Shown here piece after piece: positions 43,360-52,429 of a stretch of 64,000 bases of DNA (positions are counted from its first letter, which is position 1; every line of letters begins with the position of its first letter). Below the pieces are notes generated by a model, which searched no databases, was not told the origin of the DNA, and saw nothing but the letters and a program-made list of their open reading frames with translations. Origin of the DNA: Bacillus sp. T33-2 (GTDB lineage Bacteria; Bacillota; Bacilli; Bacillales; Cytobacillaceae). Position numbers and translations under genes: made by a program. Location: positions 29,056 to 93,055 of the forward strand of contig NZ_PGVB01000017.1 in the NCBI RefSeq assembly GCF_002860205.1, in the 5' to 3' direction.

Positions 43360-43510
43360 ATGCGGATTTACTACGTTAAAAAGATTACAATATTAAAAAG
43401 CCTAATTTCTTAGCATTAAAACAAGAAATTAGGCTTTTTCATTGCTCTATTAAATGGCCCTTAACAAAAAGAAAGAGCGTAATTCTTGCTGCAGAATTGC
43501 GCCCGATTCT
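43360..43510. repeat. Composite dispersed repeat with a perfect 17-bp hairpin
   Basis: 43395-43411 and 43423-43439 are perfect complements (AAAAAGCCTAATTTCTT) around an 11-base loop, giving a bidirectional terminator-like hairpin. Next, 43455-43504 is a 50-bp block found with no mismatch at 49091-49140, containing its own small palindrome (AATTCTTGCTGCAGAATT). The remaining gap 43215-43741 shows nothing else. Confidence 0.75.
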
Positions 43511-43741
43511 TGAAGATCGTTCCATCATTATTACAAAATTACAAGAAAAAAGCCACCGTTGTTCAATAATAAGACTAAAAAGAGATTTAGTTACTAGTTC
43601 TATTTACAACAACTTCAGGAGTGCTTTGTAAGTTTTTTTATAAACATTTTTAGGTTATGTACAAAAAACATACTTTGACATCGTCTAAAGCATGGAAATT
43701 ATTTGAACTAATATAAAACTGCTATGTTGGTTTTTTTTAGC

Positions 43742-44374
43742 TCATCTATTTATTGAATTCATTAATTGGAAGAAGTATTCTGGCTTATGAGTTTTATTTA
43801 GGTAATACCATGAATGTAATGTATCAGTTGCAAATACATCTAATTTTTTTAGTACTTCCATCGCGAATTCCAGAGGAGCTACTCCTGATGCAGTAACCAA
43901 ATTCTCATCAGATACAGCAGGTCCCATCTCATAAAATTTTTCTCCTTGATAATTAGGACAGACCATTTTAATATACTCTAAGTCATTGCTTGTATGTTTT
44001 CTAGAATCTAGGTATCCAATATTCGCTAGCCCCTCAGTTGCACCACAAATTGCAGCAACAATAGTGCCTAGCTTTAAAGCTTGGCCAATTTTTTTCAAGA
44101 TAGGTTGATGAATATCTTCTCCCCATGTATTCCCTCCAGGTAAAACTAAAAGATCTTTACTCTCAAGAGTACACTCATCAAGGGAAATATCTGGTTTTAT
44201 GCTCAGTCCCCCCATCGTAGTAATCATTTCTTTATTAGCTCCTACTGTAACTACTTTTAAAGGTGCTAAATCTTTTTTGAAATATCTTCCTGAGTTTAGT
44301 TCAGCAATTAAATATCCATATTCCCAGTCTGACATTGTATTAAATACATAAAGATAAACTTGTTTTGTTTGCAT
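43742..44374 (-). CDS. DJ-1/PfpI family type 1 glutamine amidotransferase-like protein (YoaZ-like)
   Basis: 210 residues from ATG 44374, with GGAGTG eight bases upstream; the open frame extends to TTG 44389 but that would bury the RBS. The flavodoxin-like fold has the nucleophile elbow AAICGATEG with Cys110, and LPGGNTW earlier. Family members act in stress protection, deglycation or as proteases; the role here is unknown. A WYL regulator gene begins just upstream (45412) and the two may be co-transcribed. Confidence 0.82.
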   Translation of the reverse strand: MQTKQVYLYVFNTMSDWEYGYLIAELNSGRYFKKDLAPLKVVTVGANKEMITTMGGLSIKPDISLDECTLESKDLLVLPGGNTWGEDIHQPILKKIGQALKLGTIVAAICGATEGLANIGYLDSRKHTSNDLEYIKMVCPNYQGEKFYEMGPAVSDENLVTASGVAPLEFAMEVLKKLDVFATDTLHSWYYLNKTHKPEYFFQLMNSINR

Positions 44375-44420
44375 CCAATAACACTCCAATCACAATTGAT
44401 ATAGCCTATTATAATATAAC

Positions 44421-44447
44421 TTCCCTGACAGCTAACGTCAGGGAAGT
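44421..44447 (-). terminator. Hairpin between WYL regulator and DJ-1 gene
   Basis: CTTCCCTGAC and GTCAGGGAAG are perfect arms around a short loop, located between the end of the regulator and the start of the DJ-1 gene. It may be an attenuating terminator or an operator; there is only a weak T-run on the minus strand (TTATATTATAATAGG). Confidence 0.5.
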
Positions 44448-44449
44448 TA

Positions 44450-45412
44450 TCATGCTTGATGAAATTTTATTAATTCCGACAGAACTTCAATAAGTCTTTT
44501 CTTTAGACTTATTGGCTCAATAACTTGAATAGATTTACCGTACGGTAAAAGTAAATAAGGTACATATGTATGTATCATATCTTTTTCAAGAAGAAATACT
44601 GCTTGATTTGAAGTCCGTTCTTGTAAATAATGTCCTAAAAACCAATGTTGGCAAATATCCCCCAACGTCCTTTTATTCCCATTAATAACTAAAGAAATAA
44701 TCCCTTCCTTATCTTTTATAGTTGGAAGGAGGTTTTTCATAAAAAAGTCACGTGCTGAAAAATTTTCTGGCCGGTTAAACTTATTTTCGGTTAGCATTAG
44801 ACTTTCAATTCGATCTACTCTAAAACTTCGGATATCATTCCTAAGATGACAAAATCCAATAACATACCACTTAATATTCCAATAAATAATTCTGTACGGA
44901 TCGACCAATCTATACTTTGATTGCTCTTCGCCACTTTTATGGTATAGAATTTTTACAGAGTACCCGTCAGCTACGGACTGCTCTAGCTCCTTCAAGAAAG
45001 GTTCTATAGAGAGGGAACTTAATCGACTTATTACTTCAAGACTGGTTAAATGTTGGTTTATCTTTGTTTCCTGCTCTTGATTTGAATATTTGCTTAGTTT
45101 TGAAATAGCCCTATTTAGTGCTTCACCTCCATAATATCCGGCTTCTTCTGCAAAAATAGCAGCGTGAAATAGTGATGTTTGCTCCTCAAAATCAAAAAAA
45201 AGAGGAGCTTCAATAAAATTGTTCAATAAAGTGTATCCACCGTTATGTCCTGTGTCTGAAATTATAGGTACACCACTTGTTGAAAGTGTATCAATATAAC
45301 GATACACAGTCCTTATATTCATCTCTAACTTTTCTGAAATTTGTTTTGCAGTAATTTTTTCACCTGAACTAAGCATCCATAGAATTGCTAGTATATTGTC
45401 AATTTTAGGCAT
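44450..45412 (-). CDS. YafY-family WYL-domain transcriptional regulator
   Basis: 320 residues with an N-terminal winged helix (about 5-60, KQISEKLEMNIRTVYRYID) and a WYL-type domain carrying Trp-Tyr-Val at 182-184, then the FRVDRIESL strand. Same architecture as the regulator at 1440-2411, but only distantly similar. It ends 60 bp before the start of the DJ-1 gene on the same strand, so that gene is the likely target. An inverted repeat (TTCCCTGACAGCTAACGTCAGGGAA) lies between them. Confidence 0.85.
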   Translation of the reverse strand: MPKIDNILAILWMLSSGEKITAKQISEKLEMNIRTVYRYIDTLSTSGVPIISDTGHNGGYTLLNNFIEAPLFFDFEEQTSLFHAAIFAEEAGYYGGEALNRAISKLSKYSNQEQETKINQHLTSLEVISRLSSLSIEPFLKELEQSVADGYSVKILYHKSGEEQSKYRLVDPYRIIYWNIKWYVIGFCHLRNDIRSFRVDRIESLMLTENKFNRPENFSARDFFMKNLLPTIKDKEGIISLVINGNKRTLGDICQHWFLGHYLQERTSNQAVFLLEKDMIHTYVPYLLLPYGKSIQVIEPISLKKRLIEVLSELIKFHQA

Positions 45413-45599
45413 ATAAATCCACCTTTATATGGAATTTATTATCTATTATATAAGTTTATTTTCCTTATTTAGTAATAAGTAAATTTTACTGTACTTATCA
45501 TTTAAATTTAACTTATTTCCTTGAATTTGACTATTCTGTCTTGTTAGTTTAAGCATAATTCTTCACAATCTATTCCCGATTTTTAGTATAATCCATCAA

Positions 45600-45665
45600 C
45601 TGCGTTATTCCACAATCTGGCCCGATTCAAAAAGACACGCATTTATCTATGCGTGCGTCGATTTC
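45600..45665. repeat. Dispersed stem-loop repeat (CTGGCCCGATTC type)
   Basis: ATTCCACAATCTGGCCC is followed by a hairpin ACGCATTTATCTATGCGT. It shares its opening with the copies at 49081 and 50648 (CACAATCTGGCCC / AATAATCTGGCAC). It lies just downstream of the recombinase gene. Confidence 0.55.
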
Positions 45666-45690
45666 GATTAAATATTATTTTTAGTAGCTT

Positions 45691-46533
45691 TCAAAAATAT
45701 TTACTATAAAAATCATGTCTCAACTTTCCGCTAAGCTGCGCATATATTTTTGTAGTCTCACTCTTCTCATGACCAAGTAAGCTTTGGATTACTTCAAGAG
45801 GTGCTCCATTGTTGATCATGTGAGTCGCATAACTATGTCGTAATTGATGCGGATGAATACTCTTTTTTATTCCCGCACGACTTGATATGCGCTTGATGAT
45901 ATACCTTATAAGGTCGATACTCATACGTCTTTTAGGTTTTCTTTCGGTGATAAAAAGGCATGGATCCTCATCATCTCGTTCGTCTAAGTATCTATTTAAC
46001 CACATTGAGCAGCGAGTATTAAAGTACACTTCTCTTTCCTTATCGCCTTTTCCATGCACAATAACAGAATTTGTAGAGAAGTTGATATCATCACGGTTGA
46101 GTTTTACGACTTCTCCAATACGACAACCGGTAGAATAAATAAACTCAAATAATGCATTTTCCAGAGAGGTTTGGCACGCTTCCCTGAGATGTTCTATTTC
46201 AAGTTCTGAAAGGAATTTTGGGATTCTTTTACCCAACTTTGGTTCCTTTAGTTTAGTAGCTGGTCTCTTGGAAATGAATCCTTCATCATATGTCCATTTG
46301 AGAAGTGATCGAATACAACGAACTCGATGCCCTAGACTGGACGGTTTTAAATGTTCTCCCACTTCAATTAAGTAGCTTTTGAGTTTCTCTGTTGTAAGTT
46401 CACTCATATCAATATCGCCAAAAAATCTTAATAACAGGTTATATTGAAAGCAATAAGTTTTCAATGTGAGAGCAGAATATCCCTCAATCTTCTTATCCAG
46501 TTGATACTTCTCCCATGCTTCAGATAATAACAT
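45691..46533 (-). CDS. Tyrosine recombinase/integrase (XerD-like)
   Basis: 280 residues: an N-terminal SAM-like core-binding domain (about 5-90) and a complete catalytic domain with Arg138 (TGCRIGE), Lys163, His229, Arg232 (HPHQLRHSYATHM), His255 (LLGHE) and the nucleophile Tyr264. This is shorter than XerC/XerD (about 296) and stands alone without excisionase or phage genes. It might mobilise local repeats or be a solitary integrase of a lost element. No attachment site could be defined. Confidence 0.88.
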   Translation of the reverse strand: MLLSEAWEKYQLDKKIEGYSALTLKTYCFQYNLLLRFFGDIDMSELTTEKLKSYLIEVGEHLKPSSLGHRVRCIRSLLKWTYDEGFISKRPATKLKEPKLGKRIPKFLSELEIEHLREACQTSLENALFEFIYSTGCRIGEVVKLNRDDINFSTNSVIVHGKGDKEREVYFNTRCSMWLNRYLDERDDEDPCLFITERKPKRRMSIDLIRYIIKRISSRAGIKKSIHPHQLRHSYATHMINNGAPLEVIQSLLGHEKSETTKIYAQLSGKLRHDFYSKYF

Positions 46534-46664
46534 TCCACTTCACTCTCCTAGGTTTTGAAACATTTAATCTAGATTTCATTATGTTCAAAAAGAGTAAATT
46601 TCATAGTATTATTCAACAATCTAAGATTAACCATTTTCTAGAAACTCTCATAACCCTTGGGAGA

Positions 46665-46712
46665 CATAAAAAAAGACGCTTTTGTTATTTCGGAAAAGCG
46701 CTCGTTTGCTGA
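46665..46712. repeat. Dispersed stem-loop repeat (GACGCTTTT..AAAAGCGC)
   Basis: AAGACGCTTTTG and GGAAAAGCGCTC form a hairpin, followed by GTTTGCTGAA, which also occurs at 52087. Nothing else was found in the 464-bp gap 46534-46997. Confidence 0.5.
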
Positions 46713-46997
46713 AGATCACTAATTCACTTTTTTCTTGTACTGCGCAGTAAATGATTTATTTTGGTAGTTGTTCTTCTTAAACAAAAGCAACCATTGGATA
46801 CAATAACTTCAACATAAAAATTTAAAAACCTTTTTTGAATAGCATTACCTTAAAGCTCAATAAGAAAAAAGCTTTTCTTATAAAATTTATGAATCGCTGA
46901 AGTACTCCTTAATTGTTAATCTAACGTTTTATGTTTTTTAATGTTGAAATAACTTGGGTTTGCCAAGAACTACTATTTACAAGCTATTACTCTATTT

Positions 46998-47804
46998 TTA
47001 CATATTTTTGCTTTTCTGAAGAAGTTTAGATTCTCCTGTTCGTTCCCATTCTTCTACTGTTTCATATGCTCTTTCAGGAGAATAACCTTTTCCAACAAGA
47101 ACTCCCATTAGAATAAATTCTTGTAGAATATGTGTAGCATTGATACCTCTTTTAACGTCCTCTAGCCCTTCATTAACTAAATATTCGGTGTGCTGTATCC
47201 ACTCATCTGGTGTCTTACCGAAAACATCTGTATTACCATTTCCATGTCCTTCTTCCGCAGCCATTGCATCTGCTTTAGAAACATGGACAGTCCCAAATGG
47301 ATGGTTAGGGGGAGCATATATCGAATAAAGTTTAAGTGGACTATTCCCTGTATTAATTAGATTATGCCATGTGCCAGCTGGTATAAATATTGCAGAATCA
47401 TCATACACATTTCTCTTAAAGTTTAAATTATTTTTACTCTTTCCCATTTGAACAATCCCTTGTCCTTGTTCAATACGTAAGAATTGATCAACGTCAGGAT
47501 GCATTTCCGAACCGATATCATCGCCAACATCAATACTCATTAAAGTAGTTTGTAAATGTGTTCCTGTCCATATAGCAGTGCGGTAAGTATTGTTTTGCTT
47601 TGTTGCTTCATTGATATTGATGACAAATGGTTTTGTTCCATAATCTTTTAATAAAATACTTCTATCACCATTAAAAGAGTGATAAGAGTAGAATCTGCTT
47701 TCGTTAGGAAACGTCCAGTAACGTGGTTGAATGTCATAGTTATACCTTGGTGTATTAACATAATAAGGATATTGATTTGGATACATATAAGGATTATTGT
47801 ACAT
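46998..47804 (-). CDS. Cupin-domain protein with Tyr/Asn/Pro-rich N-terminus
   Basis: 268 residues. The first 30 are rich in Tyr, Asn and Pro (MYNNPYMYPNQYPYY), like Bacillus spore-coat proteins. A cupin follows, with metal-binding motif 1 GSEMHPDVDQFLRIEQGQG (about 106-124) and motif 2 FIPAGTWHNLINTG (about 145-158); the C-terminal 80 residues are helical. The gene is divergent from a ferritin-like gene with a similar N-terminus, 204 bp apart. A sporulation or oxidative-stress role is inferred, not shown. Confidence 0.8.
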   Translation of the reverse strand: MYNNPYMYPNQYPYYVNTPRYNYDIQPRYWTFPNESRFYSYHSFNGDRSILLKDYGTKPFVININEATKQNNTYRTAIWTGTHLQTTLMSIDVGDDIGSEMHPDVDQFLRIEQGQGIVQMGKSKNNLNFKRNVYDDSAIFIPAGTWHNLINTGNSPLKLYSIYAPPNHPFGTVHVSKADAMAAEEGHGNGNTDVFGKTPDEWIQHTEYLVNEGLEDVKRGINATHILQEFILMGVLVGKGYSPERAYETVEEWERTGESKLLQKSKNM

Positions 47805-48008
47805 TTTTACCTCAATCCCTTCACAGTTTATAAAATTATCCTATGCACTTGTTAAGAAAGTGTACTTTGAGATAAGAATTCTTATTTAATGATTTATCTT
47901 TCCCAATTGGTGAAAAGAGGTAAAAACAACAATACAAGAAATGAACTTGCACAGCTACCCAGACATAAAACATATGATAAGTTGATGGTTAACAAAAGGA
48001 GGACAAAC

Positions 48009-48908
48009 ATGTATTCAAATCATTCTGGTCCACAATATTATGATTATCGTATGCCAAATGACATTCAACTTGTTAATGATATTAAGAAAGCCATAAATGC
48101 AGAGTATAGTGCTGTTGCTTGTTATAAGAAGTTAGCCAATATGACAACTTCAGTGGATGAAAGGAACAGAATTCTTGAAATCCAAAAGGATGAAGTACGT
48201 CATCTTGAAGAATTCAGCAGAATTTATACAAACTTAACAGGAAATAAACCATCATATCAAGTCATTGAGAAATGTCCAGACAAGTATAAAGCAGGAATAG
48301 AATTTGCATTTAAAGATGAACAAGAAGCTGTAGATTTTTATTTAGATATAGCAGATAAAGCGAATGATCCAATTATTAAAGAAAGGTTTCGACGTGCAGC
48401 TGCAGACGAACAAAATCACGCTGTATGGTTCTTGTCTTTTTCAAAAAATCTAAGGCAAACAAACATCAATAGGCAAATCAATAATTACGGTGCTAAAGGG
48501 GCATTAAGTGTTTCAACATTAACTTTACCTCAAATGTTGACGTTTGCCCTTCAAGACGAATACCTAGCTCAAGCAAGATATGATAATATTTTAGGAAACT
48601 TTGGATATATACGTACATTTGCACAAATAAAAGAAGCTGAATTGAGGCATATAAATGCTTTATTACCACTTTTTGAACGTTATCAGGTACCGTTACCTGA
48701 AGATAAATCGCAATCATTTGTTACAACTCCAGAAAGTATTAAGGCTGCATATGCTGACGGCGTTCAAGGGGAAATAGACAATATTTCTATGTATGAAAGG
48801 TTTTTATCACTTAATATTCCTAATGATATTCGAACCGTTTTTTCTCAACTACGTAATGCCTCTTTAAATCATCTTTCAGCATTTGAAAGAGGTCTTGCAA
48901 GAATTTAA
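48009..48908 (+). CDS. Double ferritin-like domain protein
   Basis: 299 residues from ATG 48009 (AGGAGG 8 bases upstream; the open frame from 47889 has no RBS). Two ferritin-like four-helix domains are visible: residues about 20-135 with EYSAVACYKKL and RDEVRHLEEF-like KDEVRHLEEF, then a linker and about 180-295 with DEYLAQARYD and KEAELRHINALLPLF, similar to DUF2202. The Glu and His positions for a di-iron site are kept in both. The short Tyr/Asn-rich N-terminus resembles the divergent cupin, suggesting a common spore-surface location. Confidence 0.8.
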   Translation: MYSNHSGPQYYDYRMPNDIQLVNDIKKAINAEYSAVACYKKLANMTTSVDERNRILEIQKDEVRHLEEFSRIYTNLTGNKPSYQVIEKCPDKYKAGIEFAFKDEQEAVDFYLDIADKANDPIIKERFRRAAADEQNHAVWFLSFSKNLRQTNINRQINNYGAKGALSVSTLTLPQMLTFALQDEYLAQARYDNILGNFGYIRTFAQIKEAELRHINALLPLFERYQVPLPEDKSQSFVTTPESIKAAYADGVQGEIDNISMYERFLSLNIPNDIRTVFSQLRNASLNHLSAFERGLARI

Positions 48909-49080
48909 ATAATTGAAATTCTGACAATACATTAGGATTTAAAAGGTATAGAAGGGGATTGTCCCTTTCTGCTTCTTCAACCTTATGCTTCATTAACGTA
49001 AAGTACATTCTTTAACAAAATGCCCTTGAAAATGAACATATTGTTGCGGAGTAATAGTCTACTACGTAATAAAAGATTCA

Positions 49081-49245
49081 CTACACAATCTGGCCCTTAA
49101 CAAAAAGAAAGAGCGTAATTCTTGCTGCAGAATTGCGCCCTTTAACGGAATAACCTGATATGGCCTCATGCTTAGGATTGATTAATTGTTCTTCTTCTAT
49201 CGCCCCCGTTACTTTAAGTACATTACTTCACAATCTTTTTTACAC
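49081..49245. repeat. Composite dispersed repeat (50-bp identical block plus tail)
   Basis: 49091-49140 is identical to 43455-43504. The following 49141-49240 (TTTAACGGAATAACCTGATATGG and on) is about 90 percent identical to 50699-50795. So this copy joins halves of two other copies and shows the modular make-up of the family. The remainder of 48909-49575 holds open frames on both strands around 49255-49479 that I judge to be noise. Confidence 0.75.
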
Positions 49246-49575
49246 CACAAAAAACTATCCCTTAAATGTGTGGTCTATGCAAAAAGACGACTTCTTATTA
49301 ATAACGAGCTCCAAGGGTTCGCCACCTTTCGAATGGCTCCCAATAGCACAAAGGGACACGCCCCCTGACCTCATGGCTGTCATGGATGTGTATCCCACCT
49401 TGGTTAATTTCACTGCTCTAATATTCGATAACAGCACGACTTTGAATGTACAACTTTGATCATAAACATATTTAATCAAGAAAGGCCAATGATTGTTTAC
49501 TATATAGCTTTGATAGAGTCTACAAGTTGGAAGAAAATTCAGAAATCTAAGTTACTGTAGCTGCTAACCACCTGT

Positions 49576-49986
49576 TTATTTTTTATTCATAGTTGTGCCC
49601 AATATAATCAAGGCAACATAGATTACGATGGCAATAGAATCTACAATCGTATCCGTAAGAGCTGAAACGTCAAGTAATGCAGTTACGCCAAGAATGACAA
49701 TCAGTCGGACGATCAGGATCGCCGCGATTATCCAAGCGGCAATACGGATTTTTAATTGCTCACTTTGGAATGACATGTAAATGAATGCAATGCCGAAGAC
49801 CAGATTTTCCGCCGTTATAATGTGCCAAACATACGTGAATACCGTCCGGGTATCCATGGGCATCGCCTTAATGTCGAGTGTCGGCAGCACAACGGATTGC
49901 CCATTCCAAGCATGCGTAACGGCAAACAGAATCGCAAGAACCCCTACAATCAGATAATAATAATTCCTAACCTTGATGACGATCAC
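49576..49986 (-). CDS. Small integral membrane protein
   Basis: 136 residues from GTG 49986 with GGAGGG five bases upstream; the longer frame to 50013 overlaps the MerR gene more. Four hydrophobic segments are evident (YYYLIVGVLAILFAVTHAW, then about 55-75, 80-100 and 112-130). The family is unnamed to me. The gene overlaps the 3' end of the MerR regulator, so it is its likely target and partner. Confidence 0.7.
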   Translation of the reverse strand: MIVIKVRNYYYLIVGVLAILFAVTHAWNGQSVVLPTLDIKAMPMDTRTVFTYVWHIITAENLVFGIAFIYMSFQSEQLKIRIAAWIIAAILIVRLIVILGVTALLDVSALTDTIVDSIAIVIYVALIILGTTMNKK

Positions 49987-50443
49987 AACCCTCCTTAGAA
50001 ATTTCCGGTTCATTCTCTCGGATATCCTTGTAAAGCTCGCGGACGAATTCTGCCAATCGTTGGTCGCTTTCTTTATTAAAGTCCCTTAACGTTTCGGCTG
50101 CCATATTGAGCAGCTGGCTGACCTTTTCCAGATGGGTAATCTTCATCCGCGTTTCTGCGTTTTTAGCATCGAGGAACGAAGCAACATCTTCACAGTAAGT
50201 GGAATCAATATTTTCCATCTTGCGGATACCAATAAATTTCTCCTTGATTTCGTCAAGAGAAAAGTCCGCATACTGCATGATTTGAATATTCATCAAGTCT
50301 ATGAGGTCATCCCTCGAATACTTGCGGTACCGATTGTCATCCCGAGAAGGCGAGATGATCCCAATCCGGTCATAATACCGAAGTGTATCCTTGGGTATCC
50401 CAAGTTTTCGTGAAACCTCTTGTATAGAATAAAGTTTTTCCAT
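49967..50443 (-). CDS. MerR-family transcriptional regulator
   Basis: 158 residues with the MerR winged helix (YSIQEVSRKLGIPKDTLRYY at 5-24, then RDDNRYRKYSRDDL) and a long dimerisation helix (about 75-130). It lacks paired Cys near the C-terminus, so it is a small-molecule rather than metal sensor type. RBS region is modest. It overlaps the downstream membrane protein gene by 20 bp. Confidence 0.87.
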   Translation of the reverse strand: MEKLYSIQEVSRKLGIPKDTLRYYDRIGIISPSRDDNRYRKYSRDDLIDLMNIQIMQYADFSLDEIKEKFIGIRKMENIDSTYCEDVASFLDAKNAETRMKITHLEKVSQLLNMAAETLRDFNKESDQRLAEFVRELYKDIRENEPEISKEGCDRHQG

Positions 50444-50639
50444 GAACCCAGAATATCATTGGAGTTTACTCCAATGTCAAGTTGTATTTATAATTTTTCC
50501 TCAATATGACTTGAAATAAAATTTGTGGTCAAATTAACTACAAAAACCGGTATTTAACGAAGAAAAGATTGATAAAAGTGGATTCTTTTCCACTGGGTTA
50601 AAGTATGGTTTTTATAAAAAGTTCAATCATTTTCTATCT

Positions 50640-50795
50640 GTATTATTCAATAATCTGGCACGATACAGGAAAAGGCGCGTTACTCAATAAACGCGCCCTT
50701 TAATGGAATAACCTGATATGGCCTCATGCTTAGGATCGATTAATTGTTCTTCTTCTATCGCACCCTATAGTTTAAGAACAATTCTTCACAATCTT
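50640..50795. repeat. Composite dispersed repeat (CGCGTTACTCAATAAACGCG hairpin)
   Basis: An AATAATCTGGCACGAT opening leads into the palindrome GGCGCGTTACT/AATAAACGCGCC, and then the tail shared with 49141-49240. It occupies the gap 50444-50797, in which no gene was seen. Confidence 0.7.
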
Positions 50796-50797
50796 GA

Positions 50798-51256
50798 TCA
50801 CTTTTTATAAATCAGCCGAAATCTTTCACATACAACTGGAATATTATAATGAAACTCCTGATTAATATCATTTAATTCCTTTTTGAAAAAAGACTCGTGA
50901 ACGTCTCGCCAATACCTTAACGTACGGTCTCCTTCTCCTTCCTGATATGCATGTTCAGAAGTGACTTCATCAAAAGGGACAACTTGAACGGATGTTGTTT
51001 CAACGATTGCGACAGCCTTTCCTTCCCCAGTGAGTATTATATTGTGGAGACCAACAGATGGTAGTGGCTCTTTTTCTAATTCATACAACATGAAATTAGA
51101 AGTTGTCGCTGTTTTAGTTCCTTCTAATACTAATTTTGCAAGTTCATCAGCCATTTCCTTTGTTCCGCCAAATGCCCATACCACATAATCTTTTGGTGCA
51201 TCTGGGTTTACTTTTTGATATTCGTGCCATAACTGATTAGCGGAATCATTCTCCAT
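50798..51256 (-). CDS. ASCH-domain protein
   Basis: 152 residues of the ASCH (YqfB/PUA-like) fold: the WAFGGTKEMADELAKLVLEGTKTATTSNFMLYE stretch (about 28-60) is the classic ASCH start, followed by VGLHNIILTGEGKAVAIVETTSVQVVPFDEV. ASCH proteins are predicted to bind RNA or modified nucleosides; some hydrolyse N4-acetylcytidine. A plain single-gene unit with no clear partner. Confidence 0.85.
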   Translation of the reverse strand: MENDSANQLWHEYQKVNPDAPKDYVVWAFGGTKEMADELAKLVLEGTKTATTSNFMLYELEKEPLPSVGLHNIILTGEGKAVAIVETTSVQVVPFDEVTSEHAYQEGEGDRTLRYWRDVHESFFKKELNDINQEFHYNIPVVCERFRLIYKK

Positions 51257-51339
51257 ATTAAAAGCCTACTTTCGATTTATGCTAAAAAATATATCATCAA
51301 TATTGTATCATTTGAGATGAGTTTATGGATTTCATTTCT

Positions 51340-51445
51340 TTACCTATCCTGCCCGTTTGTACAATAACGACAACAAAAAAGGGCCTAATCCTTTTTGGAT
51401 CAAAGCTCCCAATAGTTTAAGTACAATGTTTCACAAACTGTTATT
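51340..51445. repeat. Weak member of the dispersed repeat family
   Basis: Contains GGGCCTAATCCTTTTTGGATCAAAGCTCCC and a tail CCAATAGTTTAAGTACAATGTTTCACAA that resembles the tail at 50765-50790. Fits the mosaic repeat family but is more diverged. Fills the 51257-51532 gap. Confidence 0.4.
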
Positions 51446-51532
51446 GTAAATCCATATTATTAACGCTCTGTCTAACTTAATTATTGATTTTCGTCAGATT
51501 AATGATTGTATCTGAAATTATTTAGATTACAC

Positions 51533-51940
51533 TTATTCAACAGGGTCACCACCAAAACTAGATGTAAATTCCATAGTTGCCATATCGCTCGCTATCCGTC
51601 TGAATTCATCTGGTTCTACCCATTCTTCTTCTTTAAACTCGTTGAGAGGAACAAGTTCCAACTGCGTATCTGAATACTCCAAATTTACCTGTTCGATAAT
51701 CTTAGCATATTGCTTGTAGTAATCTTCTTTTTGTTCTTGAGTCAATTTTAAAACAGGTTTTGAAACCATTTCTTTGCCAGAGTCAGCTAAAGGCTGAACT
51801 TTTCCTTCTTGTATGTTAGTTGCATCTTCCGTTTTCACTTCTTTTACGTTAACTTGTTCTTCTGTTTGCTCATTTGCACTACACCCAGCTAACACAATAA
51901 TTCCAAGTAAAATCCCTGAATATAGATATTTTTTCAACAT
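51533..51940 (-). CDS. Small lipoprotein, unknown function
   Basis: 135 residues from ATG 51940 (GGGGGGG upstream; a start at 51970 would put ten extra residues before the signal). The signal peptide ends in lipobox LAGC (Cys20). An acidic linker follows, then a domain with LTQEQKEDYYKQYAKIIEQV (about 75-94). No family recognised; probably anchored on the outer face of the membrane. Confidence 0.72.
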   Translation of the reverse strand: MLKKYLYSGILLGIIVLAGCSANEQTEEQVNVKEVKTEDATNIQEGKVQPLADSGKEMVSKPVLKLTQEQKEDYYKQYAKIIEQVNLEYSDTQLELVPLNEFKEEEWVEPDEFRRIASDMATMEFTSSFGGDPVE

Positions 51941-52158
51941 TGCCCCCCCTTTATAAGGATATTTTACCATAAATATCTAATTAGTTGTTAAACTGTTCTG
52001 CACGTTAGTTTAAGTGAAAATCATCACAATCACTTTACCTATAATAATTTTTATTGGAGTATGTTGTTCCATTAAATGGCCCGTTTGCTGAAATTGATCT
52101 TATTGAAAATCAATTAACATTTTGATTCCAAAAACTACGGTTTTTCATCTTTGATCAT

Positions 52159-52259
52159 CCAGAAGGTATGAAGTGTTAAACAGTCTGTCATTCAGTGATA
52201 CACTTTTTGTCATTCAGTGGTAAAAACTATGTCAATGATGGTACATTTCATTGGCTGTA
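52159..52259 (+). mobile_element. IS21-family-like transposon end remnant, copy B
   Basis: Tandem units TGTCATTCAGTGATACAC, TGTCATTCAGTGGTAAAA and TGTCAATGATGGTACATT are spaced by about 22 bases, in inverted orientation to the copy at 1145-1246, with over 85 percent similarity. No transposase gene is associated. It borders the duplicated operon tail that starts at 52264. Confidence 0.5.
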
Positions 52260-52263
52260 ATCA

Positions 52264-52429
52264 CAAGGTCTATGAAAGTTGTCAAGTAACCCAAAAAAGC
52301 ACTATGCGTAACAAATTGTGCAATATAAAAAAGATGCCAGGCTACCAATTTTCCAAGCCCATGGCACCTTTTCTATAACAATAACTGATGAAATTAAGAG
52401 TTCCTAGCCAAGAATCTGACAATACCTAA
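52264..52429. repeat. Duplicated 3' operon tail, copy 2 (in place)
   Basis: The in-place counterpart of 148-360: it contains the terminator of the ABC operon and the last codons of its final gene. Differences from copy 1 are scattered substitutions and the absence of an approximately 46-bp insert. Confidence 0.7.
52327..52369 (-). terminator. Terminator of the ABC importer operon
   Basis: On the minus strand GGTGCCATGGGCTTGG pairs with CCTGGCATC-side bases and is followed by TTTTTT (52327-52332). It lies 25 bp after the 227-residue gene's stop. Confidence 0.75.

Noticed and set aside
42116..43504. CRISPR-like array from repeated blocks near 42-43.5 kb
   Set aside because: The repeats are not evenly spaced, are mosaic, and lack a regular spacer length; no cas genes are present.
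49160..49479. Overlapping plus- and minus-strand open frames of 75-99 codons
   Set aside because: They lie partly in a dispersed repeat, and neither has a convincing RBS or family; judged non-coding. A structured RNA cannot be excluded.
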